In this document: positions 30,607-39,641 of the stretch, piece by piece
Layout: the number at the start of each line of letters is the position of its first letter
Position numbering within the stretch: position 1 is the stretch's first letter
From: JAIBJN01 sp035461525
GTDB taxonomy: Bacteria > Actinomycetota > Thermoleophilia > Gaiellales > Gaiellaceae
Assembly: GCA_035461525.1 (NCBI GenBank)
Contig: DATHVD010000113.1
Span: 1 to 54,111 of the forward strand
DNA length: 54,111 bases
Direction: 5' to 3'
Notes under the pieces: model-generated
What the model was told of the DNA's origin: nothing
Database searches by the model: none
The model's input: only the letters and a program-made list of their open reading frames with translations
Translations under genes and position numbers: made by a program

Positions 30607-31467
30607 ATGCCGACGCTGCGCCGCCCTGTGCTCGTGGCGGCGTTCCGCGGCTGGAACGACGGCGCGCAGGGCGCCTCTCTCGCCGCGAGCTTCCTCGCCC
30701 AATCCTGGTCGGCCACCCGCTTCGCCGACCTCGACCCGGAGGAGTTCTACGACTTCCAGGCCGTCCGGCCGACCGTGCGGCTCGAGGAGGGGCTGACCCG
30801 GCGCGTCGAGTGGCCCGAGAACGTGTTCCACCACGCCGAGATCCCGGGGGCGGAGCGCGACGCGGTCATCCTCATCGGGGTCGAGCCGAACACGCGCTGG
30901 CGCACCTTCACGGAGGAGATCGCGGGCCTGGCCTCCGACCTCGGCGTCGAGCTCGTCGTCACGCTCGGCGCGCTCCTCGCCGACGTGCCGCACACGCGCC
31001 CGGCGCCCGTGACGGGGTCCGCCACCGACCCGAAGCTCGTCCGCGAGCTCGGCCTCGCCTCCTCGCGCTACGAGGGGCCGACCGGCATCGTCGGCGTCCT
31101 CCACGACGCGTGCCGCCAGGTGGGGCTCTCGTCCGCGAGCCTCTGGGCGGCCGTGCCGCACTACGTCTCCCTCGCCGCGAGCCCGAAGGCCGCTCTCGCC
31201 CTCTGCGACCGGCTCGGCGCCCTCCTGGGGACGACCCTCGACCTCTCCGACCTCGAGCGGGCTGCGGAGGCCTACGAGCTCCAGGTGACCGCCGCCGTCG
31301 CGCAGGACGAGGAGACGGAGGAGTACGTGCGCGACCTCGAGAACCGCCGCGACGCGCTCGGGGAGGATCTCGACGTCCCTTCCGGCGACACGCTCGCGGC
31401 CGAGCTGACGCGCTTCCTCGAGGAGCACGAGGAGCGCACGCGCGGCGACCAGGGCGACGAGAGCTAG
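30607..31467 (+). CDS. PAC2-family protein
   Basis: This 286-residue protein belongs to the PAC2 (proteasome assembly chaperone 2-like) family common in Actinobacteria that have proteasomes. The N terminus RPVLVAAFRGWNDGAQGAS, ILIGVEPNTRW, GALLADVPHTRP and SLWAAVPHYVS are typical. The last 60 residues form an acidic coiled-coil-like tail. The function in bacteria is not established. It follows ctaA after 36 nt, and its TAG stop shares a CTAG palindrome with the convergent dipZ-type gene. Confidence 0.88.
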   Translation: MPTLRRPVLVAAFRGWNDGAQGASLAASFLAQSWSATRFADLDPEEFYDFQAVRPTVRLEEGLTRRVEWPENVFHHAEIPGAERDAVILIGVEPNTRWRTFTEEIAGLASDLGVELVVTLGALLADVPHTRPAPVTGSATDPKLVRELGLASSRYEGPTGIVGVLHDACRQVGLSSASLWAAVPHYVSLAASPKAALALCDRLGALLGTTLDLSDLERAAEAYELQVTAAVAQDEETEEYVRDLENRRDALGEDLDVPSGDTLAAELTRFLEEHEERTRGDQGDES

Positions 31468-33110
31468 CCCGAGCCGAACGTGAAGGCGTACGCCTCCGTC
31501 CCGGGCGAGAAGCGCAGGTCGAGGACGTGGTCGCGCTTGCGGCCGGGGATCCGCGCCAGCGTGTAGAGGTCGTGCACGCTCACCCGCACGACGCCGGCCT
31601 CCTCGCCGTCGAGGGTCACGTCCACCGTCCCGATCCCGGAGCGCGTCCCGAGCACGAGAAAGACGTCGCTCGCGTGGAAGGCGAGGCGGAGGCGTGCGTC
31701 CTCCCCGGCGACGATGCGCTCCCCCTCCACGGTCCAGCGGCCGCCGTAGGCGACGCCGTCGCCCGGGAGCCTGTCGGGGATCGTGTACGAGGCCTCCTCG
31801 TCCGGGACGATCCGCGACCCGACGAAGCGGTCGAGGCGCTGGTAGCCGAGGTACGTCTCCGGGGTCTGGCGCCCGCTGGGCGTCTCGTCGTCCAGGCCCT
31901 GGGAGACGAGGCGGCTTGCGTCCTCCTCGGCGAGAAGTGCGCGGATGACCCGCTCGGTCTCCTCGTAGGAGCCCTCGCCAAAATGGGCATAGCGGACGCG
32001 GCCCTCCCGGTCGACGAGGTACTTCGCCGGCCAGTAGCGGTTGCTCCAGGCCCGCCAGGTGGCGTACTCCGGGTCGAGGGCGACGGGGTAGCCGACGCCG
32101 AGGTCCTCGACCGCCCGCCGGACGTTGCCCGGCACGTGCTCGAACGCGAACTCCGGCGTGTGCACGCCTACGATCACGAGCCCGTCGTCCGCATACGCCT
32201 CGTGCCACCCCTTCACGTGCGGGAGCGTCCGCAGACAGTTGACGCAGGAGTACGTCCAGAAGTCGACGAGGACGACCTCGCCGCGCAGGTCGGCCAGCGA
32301 GAGCGGCTCCGAGTTGAGCCAGAGCGAGATGCCGGCGAAGTCGGGAGCCGGCCCGTAGTCTCCGAGGCTCGATTCCTCGACGAAGCCCGGCCCGCCGACG
32401 AGCCGGTCGAGACGGTCGGACGCAGCCGCGCTCTGCTCGAGGGCCTGGAGCGTGCGCGTGTACTCCGGCACCTGCGTCTGGAGCCGCTTGTCGACGCCGA
32501 GCACCATGAGGACGGCGACGGCGAGGATGCCGACCCCGAGCGCCCTGCGGACGGCGGGCGCGTGCGCGCGGACAGGGGCCAGGCTCATGCCGCGCCGAGC
32601 GGCGATCGCGCCGCCGAGGAGGACGACGCCGGCGCCGAGCCCGTAGGCCAGTGTGATCAGCACCGTCTCGACGGTCAGGCTCCGCGTCGCGGCCACGGTG
32701 GCGACGGCGCCGATCACCGGCCCGGCGCAGGGCGTGAAGAGGATCCCGAGGCTGAGGCCGAGTAGGAAGCCGCCGCTTCCGTCGCCCGGGCTCCGGCGCG
32801 CGAGGGCGTGGAAAGGCCGGGAGAGGACGTCCGCGAGCGGCCTCCACACGAGCGAGAGCCCGACGGCCACGACGACCGCGACGGCGAGGGTGCGGAGCAG
32901 GTCGGCGGGCAGCCCGAGCGCCGAAAGGAGCGCGGCCGCGGTCAGCGTGAAGACGGTGAAGCTGACGACGAGGCCGGCGACGATCGCATACGGGCGCCGC
33001 GGCCCGCCCGTCGCCCCGCCCGCGAGGACGATCGGGAGCACGGGCAGGACACAGGGGGAGACGGCCGTGACGACGCCGGCCACGAACGCCACGCCGAGGA
33101 GCAGGACCAT
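31464..33110 (-). CDS. DipZ-type fusion: CcdA/DsbD membrane domain, thioredoxin domain and C-terminal beta domain
   Basis: This 548-residue fusion moves reductant across the membrane. The first 210 residues are a CcdA-like membrane domain with the redox cysteines in VSPCVLPVLP and FTPCAGPVIG. Next is an extracytoplasmic thioredoxin-like domain with C289 and C292 (YSCVNCLRTLP). The last ~130 residues are a beta-rich domain like that of mycobacterial DipZ, which has a carbohydrate-binding fold. It supports cytochrome c or copper-protein maturation, fitting the nearby ctaA. A TAGCAT box lies 9 nt before the ATG. Confidence 0.92.
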   Translation of the reverse strand: MVLLLGVAFVAGVVTAVSPCVLPVLPIVLAGGATGGPRRPYAIVAGLVVSFTVFTLTAAALLSALGLPADLLRTLAVAVVVAVGLSLVWRPLADVLSRPFHALARRSPGDGSGGFLLGLSLGILFTPCAGPVIGAVATVAATRSLTVETVLITLAYGLGAGVVLLGGAIAARRGMSLAPVRAHAPAVRRALGVGILAVAVLMVLGVDKRLQTQVPEYTRTLQALEQSAAASDRLDRLVGGPGFVEESSLGDYGPAPDFAGISLWLNSEPLSLADLRGEVVLVDFWTYSCVNCLRTLPHVKGWHEAYADDGLVIVGVHTPEFAFEHVPGNVRRAVEDLGVGYPVALDPEYATWRAWSNRYWPAKYLVDREGRVRYAHFGEGSYEETERVIRALLAEEDASRLVSQGLDDETPSGRQTPETYLGYQRLDRFVGSRIVPDEEASYTIPDRLPGDGVAYGGRWTVEGERIVAGEDARLRLAFHASDVFLVLGTRSGIGTVDVTLDGEEAGVVRVSVHDLYTLARIPGRKRDHVLDLRFSPGTEAYAFTFGSG

Positions 33111-33119
33111 CGGCCGCCG

Positions 33120-33125
33120 ATGCTA
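33120..33125 (-). promoter_or_regulatory. -10 box of the DipZ-type gene
   Basis: The minus-strand hexamer TAGCAT lies 9 nt upstream of ATG 33110, in the 37-bp gap after the helicase gene, so the gene can be expressed apart from the helicase as a nearly leaderless message. Confidence 0.35.
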
Positions 33126-33147
33126 GCGGCCGGTCATGAACTGATTC

Positions 33148-35655
33148 TTACGCCGACTCGACCGCGCCGGCGACCGGCTCGGGTCGGGGAGCAGGCTTGG
33201 CGCCCGGCTTCGGCGTCTCGGCCGGCGTGCCGTCGGACGAGCCCTGGGCCGCCTGCACCTTCCCGGCCTTCGCCTCCTGGGCCTTCCGCTTCTTCTTCCG
33301 CCGCCGCCGGCGGGACTTGCCCGAGGCCTGCTTGGGCGCGGGCAGGTTGTCCGCGAGCGCGTTGGCGACCTCCTGGAGGGAGCCGATCCGCTCGCGCACG
33401 CCGTCGATGAGCCGCTGGGCGGTGGGCGTGTAGGCCTCGGCGGAGGCGAGGAGCGCGACGGCGACGTGGATCGGCTGCTCGAGCGCGACGTTGACGAGGC
33501 GGGCGGCGTTCTCCTCGTGCCGGTGCCCGCGCGAGTTCGTGAGCGCGCCGAGGAGGCGCTTCGCCTCGGGCAGGTCTGCGCTCGCACGCCGGTCCTGGAT
33601 CTTCCGCGTGGCGCGGGCGAGCCTCCACGTCCAGCGGGCGAGGATGTCCTCGGGCGCCTCGACCTTGCCCTCGCCGATCGCCCGTAGGAGCACGCGGACT
33701 CCCTGCACGCGGTCTTTCTCCCACGTGGGCACCGACGTGACCATCGTGACGAGGTCGTCGAAATCGGCCCGGTCGACGGCGACTGCGACGCGATCTCCGA
33801 GCGCCGAGAGGCGCAGCCGGCGGTTGGGGTTCTCGGCCGCGCAGCTCATGAGGAAGGCCTCGCGGCAGGCCCGGCTCGCCTTGGCGAGCTTCTCGGCGAA
33901 CTGCTGTCGCTCCTCGAAGCGCACCTGGCGCCCGGCGATCCGCGCCCAGAGGAGCTGCTCGTCCTCGGCGAGGCGGCCCGGGTCGACGCGCTCCCACTCC
34001 CGGGTGATCACGGCCACGCGGCGACGCGGGTCCGGCGTGACGGGCACGAGCCATGGGGCCGGCGAGAGCTTCCGGCGGGCGCGCCGCTGGACGCGGCGGC
34101 GGGGAGCCGGCGTGACGCGCGCCCCCGGCCGGTAGAAGTCGGAGTCGAGGAGACTGTGGATCGTGATCGTGCGGTCGTTGTGCGTGGCCGCGTCGTCCAC
34201 GAAGTCGACGACGATCCCTGCCTCCTTGCGCGGCGCGAGGCGCATCACGCGCCCGATCCGCTGCTGGTAGACGCGGCGGCTGGCGGTCGGGGCGAGGTGC
34301 ATGCAGACGGTCGCCCGCGGGGAGTTCCAGCCCTCGGCGAGGAGCTGCGCGTTGATGAGAACGTTGATCTCACCGCGCTCGTACGCGGCCAGCGTCTCGG
34401 CGAGCTGGACGGGCGGGGTGCGGCCGCTCACCGCCTCCGCCTGGAGCCCCGCCGCCCGGAACTCCCGCGCGAGGTTGTAGGCGTGCTCGACGCCGGCGGC
34501 GTAGACGATCCCCGGCGTCTGGCCGAAGCGGTCGCGATAGAGGCTTGCAGCCGCCTGGTTGAAGATCTCCTGGTCGAGGACCTTGGCCAGGATCTCCTGG
34601 TCGTAGTCCCCGCCCACGATGGGGACGGACGAGATCGCGGCCGCGGGCCGGACCCGGAGCGAGCGGAGCGGGGCGATGAGGCCGCGGCGGGCGGCGTCGC
34701 CGAGCGGGAGGTCGTCGACGGAGGCCGGGAAGACGTCCGAGACCTGCTTGGCGATGAGCTGCTCGGTCGCCGTCATGCCAATGTAGATCGGCTCCGGCAG
34801 GCTGCGGATCGCTGCGCTCGTCTTGTCTCCGAGCGCCGTGTGCGCCTCGTCGCAGATGACGAGCTGGTAGGCGCTGCGCGAGAGGGAGCCGACGTGGCGG
34901 GCGAACCACGCGTACGTCTGGATCGTGATCGGGTTCCCCGAGAGGGGCTCGTGGCCGGCGAGGATCGCGTCATGGAGCCGGTCGGCGTAGCCCTCGGTCG
35001 TGAGGTCGCGCGTGAACTGCTGCACGAGAAGCCGGCGGTGGGTGAGGATCAGGACGCCCATCGTCTTCGCCGCCTCGACGAAGCCGGCGGCGGCGATCGT
35101 CTTGCCCGAGGCCGTGGGGTGGCGGAAGCGGAAGCGGCGGGCGGCGCCCGGATCTGCCTTCGCGCCGACCTCCTCTTCCTCGTCGTCGGCCGGCTCCCCG
35201 CCCGCGGCCGCCTCGTCCTCGAGCTCCTCGTCCTCTTCCTCGGCTCGCTCCTCGACCTGCGCGCTCCCGTTCGCGTCGCCGTTGCCGGCGGCGGCTTCCT
35301 CGTGGCGGGCGATCAGCTCCGCGAGCATCCCCGCGAGCGCGTCGATCTGGTGGCGGCGCAGCTCGGTGCCGGAGGCAAGCCGTGGCGGCCGGTCCGTCAG
35401 CGTCCGCTCGAGGCCGAGCATGAGCGCGTAGTCGACCTTCCACTTGGGCGAGGGAGTGCGGCGGCCCTCCTGCATCTCGGCGAGCGCGGCGTCGAGGGCC
35501 TCGCGGCGGGAGCGGCCCTCCGCGAGAACCTCGGCCGGATCCTCGTCGGGATGGAGGAAGGCCTCGCCGGCCCACGCCTTCGCACGGAGGGCGGCTGCCA
35601 TCAGGGCGTCGGCGTCCTCCGACGGTACGGTCGGATGCTCGATTGCGTTTTGCAT
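33148..35655 (-). CDS. DEAH-box superfamily 2 helicase with an acidic insert and basic tail
   Basis: This 835-residue SF2 helicase has LRRHQIDAL (about residue 100), Walker A HPTASGKT (179-186), ICDEAH (267-272), motif III GMTAT, and motif VI YQQRIGRVMRLAP. A low-complexity acidic stretch of about 50 residues (119-170) interrupts the region between the Q-motif-like segment and Walker A. The C-terminal ~70 residues are Lys/Arg-rich (KSRRRRRKKKRK) then Pro/Ala-rich, suggesting nucleic-acid contact. It resembles the helicase half of type III restriction-like proteins (ResIII) but no nuclease domain is seen. It lies 101 nt downstream of the second HTH-TPR gene. Confidence 0.88.
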   Translation of the reverse strand: MQNAIEHPTVPSEDADALMAAALRAKAWAGEAFLHPDEDPAEVLAEGRSRREALDAALAEMQEGRRTPSPKWKVDYALMLGLERTLTDRPPRLASGTELRRHQIDALAGMLAELIARHEEAAAGNGDANGSAQVEERAEEEDEELEDEAAAGGEPADDEEEEVGAKADPGAARRFRFRHPTASGKTIAAAGFVEAAKTMGVLILTHRRLLVQQFTRDLTTEGYADRLHDAILAGHEPLSGNPITIQTYAWFARHVGSLSRSAYQLVICDEAHTALGDKTSAAIRSLPEPIYIGMTATEQLIAKQVSDVFPASVDDLPLGDAARRGLIAPLRSLRVRPAAAISSVPIVGGDYDQEILAKVLDQEIFNQAAASLYRDRFGQTPGIVYAAGVEHAYNLAREFRAAGLQAEAVSGRTPPVQLAETLAAYERGEINVLINAQLLAEGWNSPRATVCMHLAPTASRRVYQQRIGRVMRLAPRKEAGIVVDFVDDAATHNDRTITIHSLLDSDFYRPGARVTPAPRRRVQRRARRKLSPAPWLVPVTPDPRRRVAVITREWERVDPGRLAEDEQLLWARIAGRQVRFEERQQFAEKLAKASRACREAFLMSCAAENPNRRLRLSALGDRVAVAVDRADFDDLVTMVTSVPTWEKDRVQGVRVLLRAIGEGKVEAPEDILARWTWRLARATRKIQDRRASADLPEAKRLLGALTNSRGHRHEENAARLVNVALEQPIHVAVALLASAEAYTPTAQRLIDGVRERIGSLQEVANALADNLPAPKQASGKSRRRRRKKKRKAQEAKAGKVQAAQGSSDGTPAETPKPGAKPAPRPEPVAGAVESA

Positions 35656-35756
35656 GGTCGCAGCGGCCGCTGCGCTGCCTGGAACGGAGGCGCGCGCGAG
35701 AAAGTCTCGCGCAGGCCCCCTGATGATATCGAATGACGGCGGTCGCCGAGCCTGGG

Positions 35757-37067
35757 CTAGGCGTCGAGGCGGGCCGCCACGGCCTGCTGCATCCCGACTG
35801 CCTGCTTCATCAGCTCGTAGGCGGTGTCCGTGCGGCCCTCCGCTTCGTGCAGCTCCGCCATCCGCGCGTAGACGCTCGCGAGGTAGCGGTTCGGGTTGTT
35901 GTCCCCGAGGATCTCGGCCGCGAGCTCGAACAGCTCGAGGGCGCGGGCGCGGTCGCCGAGGTCCTCGTACACCTCGGCGAGGATCGCGTAGCTGCGGGCG
36001 GCGTCCTCCGGGTGGGCGTCGGCGATGATCCCGGAGATCTGCATGGCGAGCGTGGCCGCCTCCTCCTTGCGCCCGATCTTGGCGAGCGCGCGCGCCTCCT
36101 CGATCCGGTACTGAGCGCGCTCGAGCGCGTTGCCGTTGCGCTCGAGCAGCGGCCAGCCCTCCTCGAGCACGTCCAGGGCCTCGTCCGGGCGCCCGCGGTC
36201 GAGCTCGATGTGGGCCAGGAGCTGGTGTGCCCTGGCCGTTCGGTAGGTGTCCTCGGTCATGCGGAGCACCTCGAGCGCGCGGCGGGCGTACCGGGCGGCG
36301 GGCTCGGGCTCGTTCCGCTCTGCGTGCAGGCGCGACTGCGTCCAGTAGAGGTGCGCCCGGACGCTCGGGCTCTGCGAGTCCTTGCCCAGCGCGAGCGCCT
36401 GGCCGAGGAGCTCCTCGGCGCGCCCGAAGTTGCCCGCGTCGATGAGTGCGTGGCCGAGCAGGACCATGAACTGCATCTGCCGGAGGACGTCGGCGCCCGC
36501 CGCGGCCTCTTCGAGGCAGCCCTCGTAGACGCCGATCGCTGATTCGAGCTCTCCGACCATCGCGTACGACCGGCCGAGCGAGTCGGCCAGGTCGGGGTGC
36601 TTCCGCTCGGACGTGCCGTAGAGCGCGAGCGCGGCCTCGAAACGCTGGATCGCCTCGCGCGGGTTGCCGCGGCGGTAGGCCACCTGGCCCAGCCCTTCCT
36701 CGGCGCGCGCCCGGGAGGGGTCTGCGCCGGCGTGCTCGAGGATCTCGGAGTAGAGCGTCTCGGCGAGCTGCAGGTCGTCGAGACGGAGGGCGACCTCGGC
36801 CTCGAGGAAGGCGCCGCCGATCTCGCCACGCCCGTCCTCCGAGCCCGTCGCGAGCCAGTCCTCGGTGACGCTCAGCCGCCGTCCGAGCTCGCGCAGGAGC
36901 TGAAGCGAGGGGATGCGGTCGCCCGATTCGATCCGGGAGATGTATGCGGGCGAGCAGCCGGGGAACGCGAGCTGACGCTGGCTGAGGCCCGCTTTCTCGC
37001 GTGCTGCCCGCAGTCGCTTCCCGACCGCGACGGGGTCGTCTACGTGAGTTGACTTCTGTCGTGGCAA
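35757..37067 (-). CDS. Second HTH-XRE/TPR-repeat regulator
   Basis: This 436-residue protein has the same architecture as the one at 23527: an XRE helix-turn-helix (residues 16-72, with GKRLRAAREKAGLSQRQLA and AYISRIESGDRIPS) and then TPR repeats to the end, closing with HEAEGRTDTAYELMKQAV. Similarity between the two is mainly in layout. No ATG or GTG precedes the HTH in frame, so TTG 37067 is taken as the start. Downstream is the DEAH helicase and no small signal-like ORF, so this copy may sense something other than a linked peptide. Confidence 0.85.
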   Translation of the reverse strand: MPRQKSTHVDDPVAVGKRLRAAREKAGLSQRQLAFPGCSPAYISRIESGDRIPSLQLLRELGRRLSVTEDWLATGSEDGRGEIGGAFLEAEVALRLDDLQLAETLYSEILEHAGADPSRARAEEGLGQVAYRRGNPREAIQRFEAALALYGTSERKHPDLADSLGRSYAMVGELESAIGVYEGCLEEAAAGADVLRQMQFMVLLGHALIDAGNFGRAEELLGQALALGKDSQSPSVRAHLYWTQSRLHAERNEPEPAARYARRALEVLRMTEDTYRTARAHQLLAHIELDRGRPDEALDVLEEGWPLLERNGNALERAQYRIEEARALAKIGRKEEAATLAMQISGIIADAHPEDAARSYAILAEVYEDLGDRARALELFELAAEILGDNNPNRYLASVYARMAELHEAEGRTDTAYELMKQAVGMQQAVAARLDA

Positions 37068-37559
37068 TCTGGACAGACGTGTAGAGTCAGGCCTTGCTCA
37101 CGGGCCCGAGGCTGTCCACGTCGTCGAGAGGAAAAAGGATGGCTTCCATAAGACTCGCGTCGCGCTCCTCTGCCTGCCCTGGGGACCTTCGCCGCGCTCG
37201 TGGGCGGCACGCCCTGGTCGTAATGCGGCCGATGGTACCGAGGTAGCGCGGTCTTTGCATCCCGCCATCGCTGCTCTCGTTTCACGTCGCTTGGCACGAC
37301 GGCGCGCGTGGGGTCGTAGTCGACACCCGAACGGGGGGTGCGCCGCGCGCGGGCGGTCCCTCGAGGTCGGCGTCCTGGGCGAAGTGCATTGGCCGCAGGC
37401 CGCCGTCGGGAGTGGTTCGGGAGAGCCCTGCCCCTGCACGGCTGCCTCGAGCAGCAACGGCATTGACAACTGTCGTCGAGGACCCGTGACGGCGCGTCCC
37501 CGACGGGTGCTCTTGCGCCGCCCGGCCTTCGGGAGCGGTCGCGGGTACGCTCTTCCGCC
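37068..37559. other. 492-bp divergent intergenic region without a recognisable gene
   Basis: This region separates the second HTH-TPR gene (minus) from a helical-protein gene (plus). It holds a perfect -35 consensus TTGACA at 37463-37468 with no matching -10, a 6-bp inverted repeat ACCCGT/ACGGGT (37482-37487 with 37503-37508), and the TACGCT box of the next gene. Open frames inside it have atypical composition and no start signals. Confidence 0.5.
37546..37551 (+). promoter_or_regulatory. -10 box of the 219-residue helical protein gene
   Basis: TACGCT lies 8 nt before GTG 37560. The same hexamer is used in the repeated element at 16183 and 21054 and before the deiminase-like gene. Confidence 0.4.
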
Positions 37560-38219
37560 GTGGACTGGGACGCGCACGCTGCCCGGGAGGAGTCGCGCTA
37601 CGCGGACGGGCTGACGCGCCTCCCGACTGACCCGGACGCGCGACAGCGGCAGCTCGTGCGCGTGGCGATGGCGGCGACCGGCGCCGGGCTCGCGCGCCTG
37701 ATGCAGGGCCGGCACGCGGAGGCGAGTGAGTGGCTCGCCCGGTCGGCCGAGCGGTTTCACGAGAGCTTCGCCGACGCGCCTGCGGAGAGTTGGGGCCGGC
37801 TCCTCGGGGCGGTGAAGGCCCGCGTCCTCGCGGGCGACCTCGACGGCGCGGCGGCGGACGCCCGCTGGGCGCTCGCGGCGGGCCCGGGCGAGGCGAGCTC
37901 TCCGATCGGGCGCTACGCCGCCGTCCTTTCGCTCCTCGTCCTCGGACGGGACGCGGAAGCCGCGCCGCTCGCGCGCGGATTGGAGGACGAGCCGGAGGAT
38001 GCGTTTCCGGGCGCCGTCGCCGCCGCCCTCGCCGGTCTCGCACAGGGAGACGCGGAGGCCTATGCGGACGCCGCGCGACGCGTGCTCGCGTCCTTCGAGG
38101 AGCGCGACGCCTACCTGGAGGACATACCGGTCGCAGACACGGCCGCCGTGCTCGAGGCACTCGCGGAGGGGCGGGGGATCGCCGCCGGCCTGCGCTCGCC
38201 GCTCCTGCCCGGCGTCTGA
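37560..38219 (+). CDS. Alpha-helical (TPR-like) protein of unknown function
   Basis: This 219-residue soluble protein is rich in Ala, Arg and Glu. It reads as stacked helices with TPR-like character (RQLVRVAMAATGAGLARLMQ, GRHAEASEWLARSAERF). No enzyme motif is visible. The GTG start follows a TACGCT box by 8 nt. It is encoded next to an HTH-TPR regulator and converges on the MshEN-domain gene with adjoining stops. I cannot give a function. Confidence 0.78.
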   Translation: MDWDAHAAREESRYADGLTRLPTDPDARQRQLVRVAMAATGAGLARLMQGRHAEASEWLARSAERFHESFADAPAESWGRLLGAVKARVLAGDLDGAAADARWALAAGPGEASSPIGRYAAVLSLLVLGRDAEAAPLARGLEDEPEDAFPGAVAAALAGLAQGDAEAYADAARRVLASFEERDAYLEDIPVADTAAVLEALAEGRGIAAGLRSPLLPGV

Positions 38220-39443
38220 CTACGCGTTCGGGCCGGACTCGGCGAGGTCGACCGAGACGATCGTGTCCGGCTTCAGGAAGCGTCCGCTCACGTAGGGCCA
38301 GTCGCCCTCGCCGGCCCCGGCGACCTGGTGCATGAGGTTCTTGGCGTGCTGCTTCGCGGCGTCGAGGTCGGCGAAGGCGCCGGCCTCGACGCGCTCTCCC
38401 GTCGTCAGGCGGATGCCGACACGGTAGGCAGTCCCCTCCGCCGGGGAGGGCGCGGGCCCCTCGGCCGCCGCCGGAAGCGCCGGCGAAGGCGGTTCGGGCG
38501 CAGGCTGCTTGGCCGGGGGTGGGAGCGCCGGCGAAGGCGGTTCGGGCGCAGGCTGCTCGGCCGGGGGTGGGAGCGCCGGCGAAGGCGGTTCGGGCGCAGG
38601 CTGCTCGGCCGCCGCCGGGAGCGCCGGCGAAGGCGGTTCGGGCGCAGGCTGCTCGGCCGCCGGCGGGAGCGCAGACGAAGACAGTTCGGGCGCAGGCTGG
38701 GGAAGCGGCTCGGGCGGCGCGGGAGCCGCGTGAGGAGGCGGGGCGGGAGCGGCCTGGGGAGGCGGGGCGGGCGGCAGGTCGGCGACGGGCGCCGGAGGTT
38801 CGGCCACGGGCCCCTCCCGGGGAGGCTCGGGGAGGCGCAGCTCGGGCGCGCGCGCCGGCGCGGGTGCGGGTGGGAGCGGGGCGACGGGGGAGAGCCAGGC
38901 GCCGTTCGCCCGGTCGCTCCAGTAGGGGGGCGCGGGGGCAGGCTCGGGCGGAGAGGCGGGCGGAGGCGCCGCGAGGGGCGCCGGCTCGCGGGCGCCGGCG
39001 TAGACGGCGTCGAGCGTCTCCGCGAGCTCGCTCCGGGTACAGACGACGTACGTGACGTCCGGACGTCCGATGGTCTCGCGGATGTTCCGCATCAGGATCT
39101 CGTCGTTCGGATCGGCGATCGCGACGACGGGCCTCCCGGCCTCGAAGGCGTAGGGAAGCGCGTGAAAGAGTCGTGCCTGCTCCGCGGTGAAGAGCTGGGC
39201 TGCCGCCGAGTCGACGATCTGCTCGCGGAGCGCCACGAAGTCGAGCCCCTTCTGGCCCGCGAGCAGGCGGGCGAGGTCGATGTCCTGGAGGAGGCCCCGG
39301 TCGACGAGGACCTCGCCGAGGCGCTTGCCCGTGCGGACTCCCTCCTCGAGCGCGTTCTCGATCGTCTCGGCGGGCAGGAGCCCGGCGCGGAAGATCAGCG
39401 TCCCGAGCGGGGCGTCCGGCCGCTCGCGGAGGGGCGTGCTCAT
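38220..39443 (-). CDS. MshEN/GspE-N-domain protein with a Pro-Ala repeat linker
   Basis: The N-terminal ~140 residues match the type II secretion/pilus ATPase N-domain (LGTLIFRAGLLPAETIENAL, then GEVLVDRGLLQDIDLARLLA, then PYAFEAGRPVVAIADPND), a fold that binds c-di-GMP in MshE. There is no ATPase domain. Instead a Pro/Ala/Glu-rich linker with 16-residue repeats leads to a C-terminal domain of about 70 residues (TAYRVGIRLTTGERVEAGAF). It may be a stand-alone second-messenger or pilus adaptor. ATG 39443 is taken as the start because of an upstream GGAG; GTG 39506 is the alternative and adds 21 residues. Confidence 0.82.
   Translation of the reverse strand: MSTPLRERPDAPLGTLIFRAGLLPAETIENALEEGVRTGKRLGEVLVDRGLLQDIDLARLLAGQKGLDFVALREQIVDSAAAQLFTAEQARLFHALPYAFEAGRPVVAIADPNDEILMRNIRETIGRPDVTYVVCTRSELAETLDAVYAGAREPAPLAAPPPASPPEPAPAPPYWSDRANGAWLSPVAPLPPAPAPARAPELRLPEPPREGPVAEPPAPVADLPPAPPPQAAPAPPPHAAPAPPEPLPQPAPELSSSALPPAAEQPAPEPPSPALPAAAEQPAPEPPSPALPPPAEQPAPEPPSPALPPPAKQPAPEPPSPALPAAAEGPAPSPAEGTAYRVGIRLTTGERVEAGAFADLDAAKQHAKNLMHQVAGAGEGDWPYVSGRFLKPDTIVSVDLAESGPNA
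38479..38702. repeat. 48-bp tandem repeat, about 4.7 copies
   Basis: Units begin at 38479, 38527, 38575, 38623 and 38671 with the core GCCGGCGAAGGCGGTTCGGG followed by CGCAGGCTGC. They encode the 16-residue repeat PAPEPPSPALP plus five residues in the linker of the MshEN-domain protein. The first four units are nearly identical at the DNA level, which implies recent expansion; the fifth is diverged. Confidence 0.93.
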
Positions 39444-39577
39444 CGGCCCCGGCTCCCGGTCGGGAGAGCCGTCGGAGTCGTTTCGCCGGTAGGGAGAGGA
39501 TTCCACGTCATTGCCGCTGTGCCGAGGCGGCGTCGAGCGCGCCGCTTCTCTCCGTGTATCGTCCGATCCCGGGGGTC

Positions 39578-39603
39578 GGGAATCACCCGCCCGGGTGATT
39601 CCC
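39578..39603. terminator. Perfect 11-bp stem-loop after the ZIP transporter gene
   Basis: GGGAATCACCC (39578-39588) and GGGTGATTCCC (39593-39603) form a perfect stem with a 4-nt loop, 39 nt beyond the ZIP stop codon. There is no T-run, as is common for terminators in GC-rich actinobacteria. Confidence 0.65.
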
Positions 39604-39641
39604 GGGACTCATGCCGTCCTCCTGCCGAGGTCGCGCCCCGG

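Noticed and set aside
29785..32847. A 1020-codon minus-strand open frame across ctaA, the PAC2 gene and the dipZ-type gene
   Set aside because: Shadow frame with Arg/Gly/Asp-rich sequence and no recognisable domain; the genes it covers are secure.
37040..37297. A minus-strand ORF ending in a CPDC-containing tail upstream of the second HTH-TPR gene
   Set aside because: No start signal, composition unlike neighbours, and only a single CxxC; it overlaps the regulator start. Not convincing as a gene.
37463..37468. Perfect -35 consensus TTGACA in the 492-bp intergenic region
   Set aside because: No TANNNT hexamer at 15-19 nt downstream, so it is probably chance.
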